From NCBI GenBank assembly GCA_018969165.1, contig JAGWYX010000122.1:1-8474 (forward strand): a stretch of 8,474 nt of DNA, written 5' to 3'. The translations under genes were made by a program, and so were the position numbers. This DNA is from Verrucomicrobiota bacterium (GTDB lineage Bacteria > Verrucomicrobiota > Verrucomicrobiia > Limisphaerales > JAGWYX01). The notes beneath the pieces were generated by a model that ran no database searches, was not told where the DNA came from, and saw nothing but the letters and a program-made list of their open reading frames with translations. Positions 6,090-8,474 of the stretch are shown in pieces (the stretch's first letter is position 1; the number at the start of each line of letters is the position of its first letter).

Positions 6090-7145
6090 GTGATCAGACG
6101 GTTTTTGTTTTGCATGCTTTGCGGCGCGCTGCTCCGCCAATCCACCGCGCCTGTGCCCGCGGCGGACAATTTCCTGACGACACCACCGGCGGTGAAACAC
6201 GCGCGTGTGGTGATTGTGTCGGACCCACGAGCCACCGCCGCGTTCGATCCTCAACTCGAGGTCGTCCGCAAAATGGTCGCCCGGGGCCTCACTACCCTCA
6301 CCCATCAGCCCAACGCCTCGGCGGCCTGGCGCAGCCTGGTGACGCCCCGGGACGTCGTTGGCCTCAAGGTCTATTCGGCGCCCGGGTCCCTCTCCGGCAC
6401 GCGCCCCGCCGTGGTCGCCGCGGTGGTCGAGGAGCTGCTGGCCGCGGGATTGCGTCCCGATCACATCATTGTTTGGGACCGGCAGTTGCGGGACTTGCGC
6501 CTGGCCCATTTCTTCAAGTTGGCGGACCAATACGGCGTCCGGGTCGAGGCCAGCGTCAGCACCGGGTACGACGAGTTTTCATTCTATGACGCGGTGCCCC
6601 TGGGGCAGCCGGTTTGGGGCGACTTGGAGTTCGGTCGCACCGGGCCGGGCGTGGGGCGGAAATCGTTTGTCACCAGGATCGTCACCCGAGAAGTGACCAA
6701 GATCATTAACATCACCCCGCTGCTCAACCACAACCAGGTCGGGGTCACCGGCAACTTGTACGGCCTGACGATGGGCAGCGTGGACAACACCTTGCGTTTC
6801 GAGGACGACCCGGCGCGGCTGGCGACCGCGGTGCCGGAGATTTATGCGTTGCGCGCCTTTGGCACCAAGGGCGACAAGGTTGTCCTGAGCATCGTCGATG
6901 CCTTGATCTGTCAATACGAAGGCGAGGATCGTGGCCTGCTCCATTATTCGGCGGTATTGAATCAACTCCGGTTCAGCACCGATCCGGTGGCGCTGGACGT
7001 GCTCTCGATCCAGGAACTGGACCGCCAACGCAAAGTGGCCAAGGTGGCCGAGGTCAAACCCAATCTCGAGCTCTACCAGAACGCGACATTGCTCGAACTG
7101 GGGATCAGCACGCCGGCTTACATCGACGTCGAAACCGCGCCCTGA
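6090..7145 (+). CDS. Probably exported DUF362 domain protein
   Basis: Member of the DUF362 family, whose biochemical function is not established. The GTG at 6090 is preferred: it gives a 351-residue protein with an N-terminal IRRFLFCMLCGALL stretch followed by polar residues and PVPAAD, resembling a short Sec signal with cleavage near residue 25. A GTG at 6021 would overlap the divergent gene's signal peptide, and an ATG at 6114 is a weaker alternative. Family features are DVVGLKVYS (88-96), the ELLAAGLRPDHIIVWDR segment (115-131), and the core TKIINITPLLNHNQVGVTGN (203-222) followed by LYGLTMGSVDNTLRF. Near the end come VVLSIVDALICQYEGEDRG and STDPVALDVLS. It has only three Cys (8, 11, 274), so it lacks the ferredoxin-type cluster fused to some DUF362 proteins. 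Its stop lies 7 bases from that of the convergent acyltransferase gene. Confidence 0.85.
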   Translation: MIRRFLFCMLCGALLRQSTAPVPAADNFLTTPPAVKHARVVIVSDPRATAAFDPQLEVVRKMVARGLTTLTHQPNASAAWRSLVTPRDVVGLKVYSAPGSLSGTRPAVVAAVVEELLAAGLRPDHIIVWDRQLRDLRLAHFFKLADQYGVRVEASVSTGYDEFSFYDAVPLGQPVWGDLEFGRTGPGVGRKSFVTRIVTREVTKIINITPLLNHNQVGVTGNLYGLTMGSVDNTLRFEDDPARLATAVPEIYALRAFGTKGDKVVLSIVDALICQYEGEDRGLLHYSAVLNQLRFSTDPVALDVLSIQELDRQRKVAKVAEVKPNLELYQNATLLELGISTPAYIDVETAP

Positions 7146-7152
7146 CGCGGGA

Positions 7153-8286
7153 TCACAGGTCGCGTTCGTAAAGGCGGTAAGTCTTGTAGGCTCGGCCGCC
7201 AAAGATGCCGATCAAGCGCTGGACCAGCAGATTGTCCTCCAGAATCCAAGAGGCCTCGCAGGCGCCGAACCCGGCCTCCGCGGCGAACTTGAGGCCCTCG
7301 GCGATCATGGCGGCTTCCAGACCGCGCTTGCGGAATTTGGGTTTAATGCCCAGGGCCAGCAGCCGGACCAGCCGCGGACGCTTCCAACCAAGGAAATAGG
7401 GCAAGGCCCGAAACAGGCCGGGGGTCAGGAGGCGACCTCGCAACGGCTGGAATGCCTCGTTGTAATCAGGCAATGCCAACAGGAATGCCGCCGGCTCGGT
7501 CGCCGTCTCGGCCAGATACACCAAGCGCTCGGCCAGCAGGGGCTTGAGCCGCTGCGCCATGAAATCGATCTCACCGTCGGTCATGGGGACGAATCCCCAG
7601 TTCTGTTCCCAGGCCCCGTTATAGACCTCTTTGATGCGGTTGAGATCCTGGTGGAGTGTTTTGCGGCGGATGGGTCGGATCCTCAGGTCGGCGAGCCGTT
7701 GGACGGAGCGGGCGGCGATCCGCTCCAGGCGCGCGCGCGGGCTTTGCGCCAGGTCAATATAGAACGCCAGCAGATCCTTCACCTTCCGGAAGCCGGCCGC
7801 CCGGACGAGGTCGGCGTAATAGGGCGGATTATAGGTCATCATCAGGGCCGGCGGGGAATCGAATCCCTCCACCAGCAACCCGCATTCGTCGTTGGTCGTC
7901 GGGTTCATCGGCCCCAGCACTCGACGCGCCCCTTGCGCTTTTGCCCAGGCAACGACCGCCTCGAACAGCCGGGTGGCGACCGGCGCGTCGTTCAGCGTCT
8001 CGAAAAACCCGAAGAAGGCCGCGCTGTCGTGCTGACGTTGGTTGTGGTGGTGGTCGAGGATGCCGGCGATCCGCCCGACGTCCCGGCCCTCGCGTCGGGC
8101 GACCCAGAGCCGCATCTCGGCGTGCTCGAAGAGCGGGTTGCGATCGCTGAACACGGTCTTGGCGTCCATCAGCACCGGGGCCACCCAGCAAGGGTCGCCG
8201 CGATAGACCGTGTAACTGACCTGCAAAAACCGGCTCACCTCCCGCGGGGACCGGGACAACGGAACGATCTCGATTTCACTCTTCAC
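7153..8286 (-). CDS. GNAT-fold acyltransferase, YghO / bacterial ceramide synthase-like
   Basis: A 377-residue protein of two GNAT-like lobes. The N-terminal lobe has the pattern VYRGDPCWVAPVLMD (27-41), then LWVARREGRDVGRIAGILD, VLGPMNPTTNDECGLLVEGF (123-142) and MMTYNPPYYADLVRAAGF. The C-terminal lobe has AWEQNWGFVPMTDGE (225-239), AAFLLALPDYNEAF and the acyl-CoA-binding-like IKPKFRKRGLEAAMIAEGL (314-332). The layout and length match the E. coli YghO family, which as I recall includes Caulobacter bCerS, a bacterial ceramide synthase that acylates a sphingoid base. Whether this copy makes ceramide, another lipid amide or something else cannot be told; no sphingolipid partners (serine palmitoyltransferase, CerR) are in the window. 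The start is GTG at 8286; TTG at 8289 is equally possible, and neither has a clear Shine-Dalgarno. No signal peptide, so cytoplasmic or membrane-associated. GNAT membership is confident, substrate is not. Confidence 0.85.
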   Translation of the reverse strand: MKSEIEIVPLSRSPREVSRFLQVSYTVYRGDPCWVAPVLMDAKTVFSDRNPLFEHAEMRLWVARREGRDVGRIAGILDHHHNQRQHDSAAFFGFFETLNDAPVATRLFEAVVAWAKAQGARRVLGPMNPTTNDECGLLVEGFDSPPALMMTYNPPYYADLVRAAGFRKVKDLLAFYIDLAQSPRARLERIAARSVQRLADLRIRPIRRKTLHQDLNRIKEVYNGAWEQNWGFVPMTDGEIDFMAQRLKPLLAERLVYLAETATEPAAFLLALPDYNEAFQPLRGRLLTPGLFRALPYFLGWKRPRLVRLLALGIKPKFRKRGLEAAMIAEGLKFAAEAGFGACEASWILEDNLLVQRLIGIFGGRAYKTYRLYERDL

Positions 8287-8315
8287 CAATTGGGTTCAGG
8301 CGCGGCGATTGGTTT

Positions 8316-8344
8316 CGCTTAGCACGTTGCGAGGCCGCGGACAA
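8316..8344 (-). promoter_or_regulatory. Weak promoter candidate for the acyltransferase gene
   Basis: On the minus strand TTGTCC (8339-8344) and TAAGCG (8316-8321) are separated by 17 bases, and TGC precedes the -10 as in the TPR gene promoter. Both hexamers deviate from consensus. The start would be near 8309, giving a leader of about 20 bases. Confidence 0.28.
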
Positions 8345-8474
8345 CTTTTTTAGTCCGGGCCCCGGCGGTTTTTCGGGTGGCGACCCCAGGCAGACGGCGA
8401 GTGACGGGCGGCGGTGTCGGAGCCGGACCGCGTGGCACGGGAGCCGAATGAGGGCTTGCAGAAACGGCGCCGGT

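Noticed and set aside
4941..6530. 529-codon minus-strand frame overlapping the TPR and DUF362 genes
   Set aside because: Its composition is Arg/Pro/Ala-rich without domains, and it crosses two divergent genes with clear family motifs in other frames.
7651..8322. 223-codon plus-strand frame opposite the acyltransferase
   Set aside because: It is a reverse-complement shadow of a coherent GNAT protein and has no recognisable motif.
8338..8357. CGGAC...GTCCG hairpin with a T-run as an intrinsic terminator
   Set aside because: The T-run is in the loop, not after the stem, and the stem is only 5 base pairs; no gene ends there.
1..8474. CRISPR array, tRNA, rRNA, riboswitch, prophage or defence genes
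   Set aside because: Read for on both strands; no regularly spaced repeats, cloverleaf-like segments, conserved riboswitch cores or characteristic proteins were seen.

Overview
The window is about 8.5 kb of GC-rich, gene-dense bacterial chromosome. The adjacent cdsA-dxr pair, the variant CdsA signature, the large proline-rich TPR lipoprotein, the secreted DUF362 protein and the lack of clear Shine-Dalgarno sequences together suggest a verrucomicrobial (Verrucomicrobiota, Limisphaerales/Pedosphaera-like) or related PVC-group organism. That assignment is inferred from gene style, not from a marker gene.

Layout. (1) 2-1528, plus: 3' part of a hybrid sensor histidine kinase (PAS, HisKA, HATPase, receiver) whose N-terminus lies outside the window. 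(2) 1636-2547 and 2622-3758, plus: cdsA (CDP-diacylglycerol synthesis) and dxr/ispC (first committed step of MEP isoprenoid synthesis). These are core envelope and isoprenoid genes; the uppS and rseP genes often found beside them are absent here. (3) 3759-4141: a 383-base gene-free stretch. It contains a decayed minus-strand remnant of the 5' end of a REP-associated (Y1, IS200-like) transposase broken by two frameshifts, a GGGGTCAAGG-type element that lies upstream of the remnant, and a second partial copy of that element next to a 12-base palindrome. (4) 4142-6031, minus: a lipoprotein with two blocks of TPR repeats joined by a roughly 200-residue Pro/Ala/Thr linker. It is transcribed divergently from (5) 6090-7145, plus: a probably exported DUF362 protein. 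A good sigma70-like promoter sits between them and would give the lipoprotein a nearly leaderless mRNA. (6) 7153-8286, minus: a two-lobed GNAT-fold acyltransferase of the YghO / bacterial ceramide synthase-like family, converging on the DUF362 gene with 7 bases between the stops. (7) 8287-8474: upstream region of the acyltransferase with a weak promoter candidate and no recognisable gene.

How the genes relate. cdsA, dxr and possibly the acyltransferase all concern membrane lipids, but only cdsA and dxr look co-transcribed. No defence system, CRISPR array, prophage, tRNA or rRNA is visible. The most distinctive points are the transposase relic, the altered CdsA signature, the near-leaderless promoter of the TPR gene, the dyad in front of dxr and the possible ceramide synthase-like enzyme.
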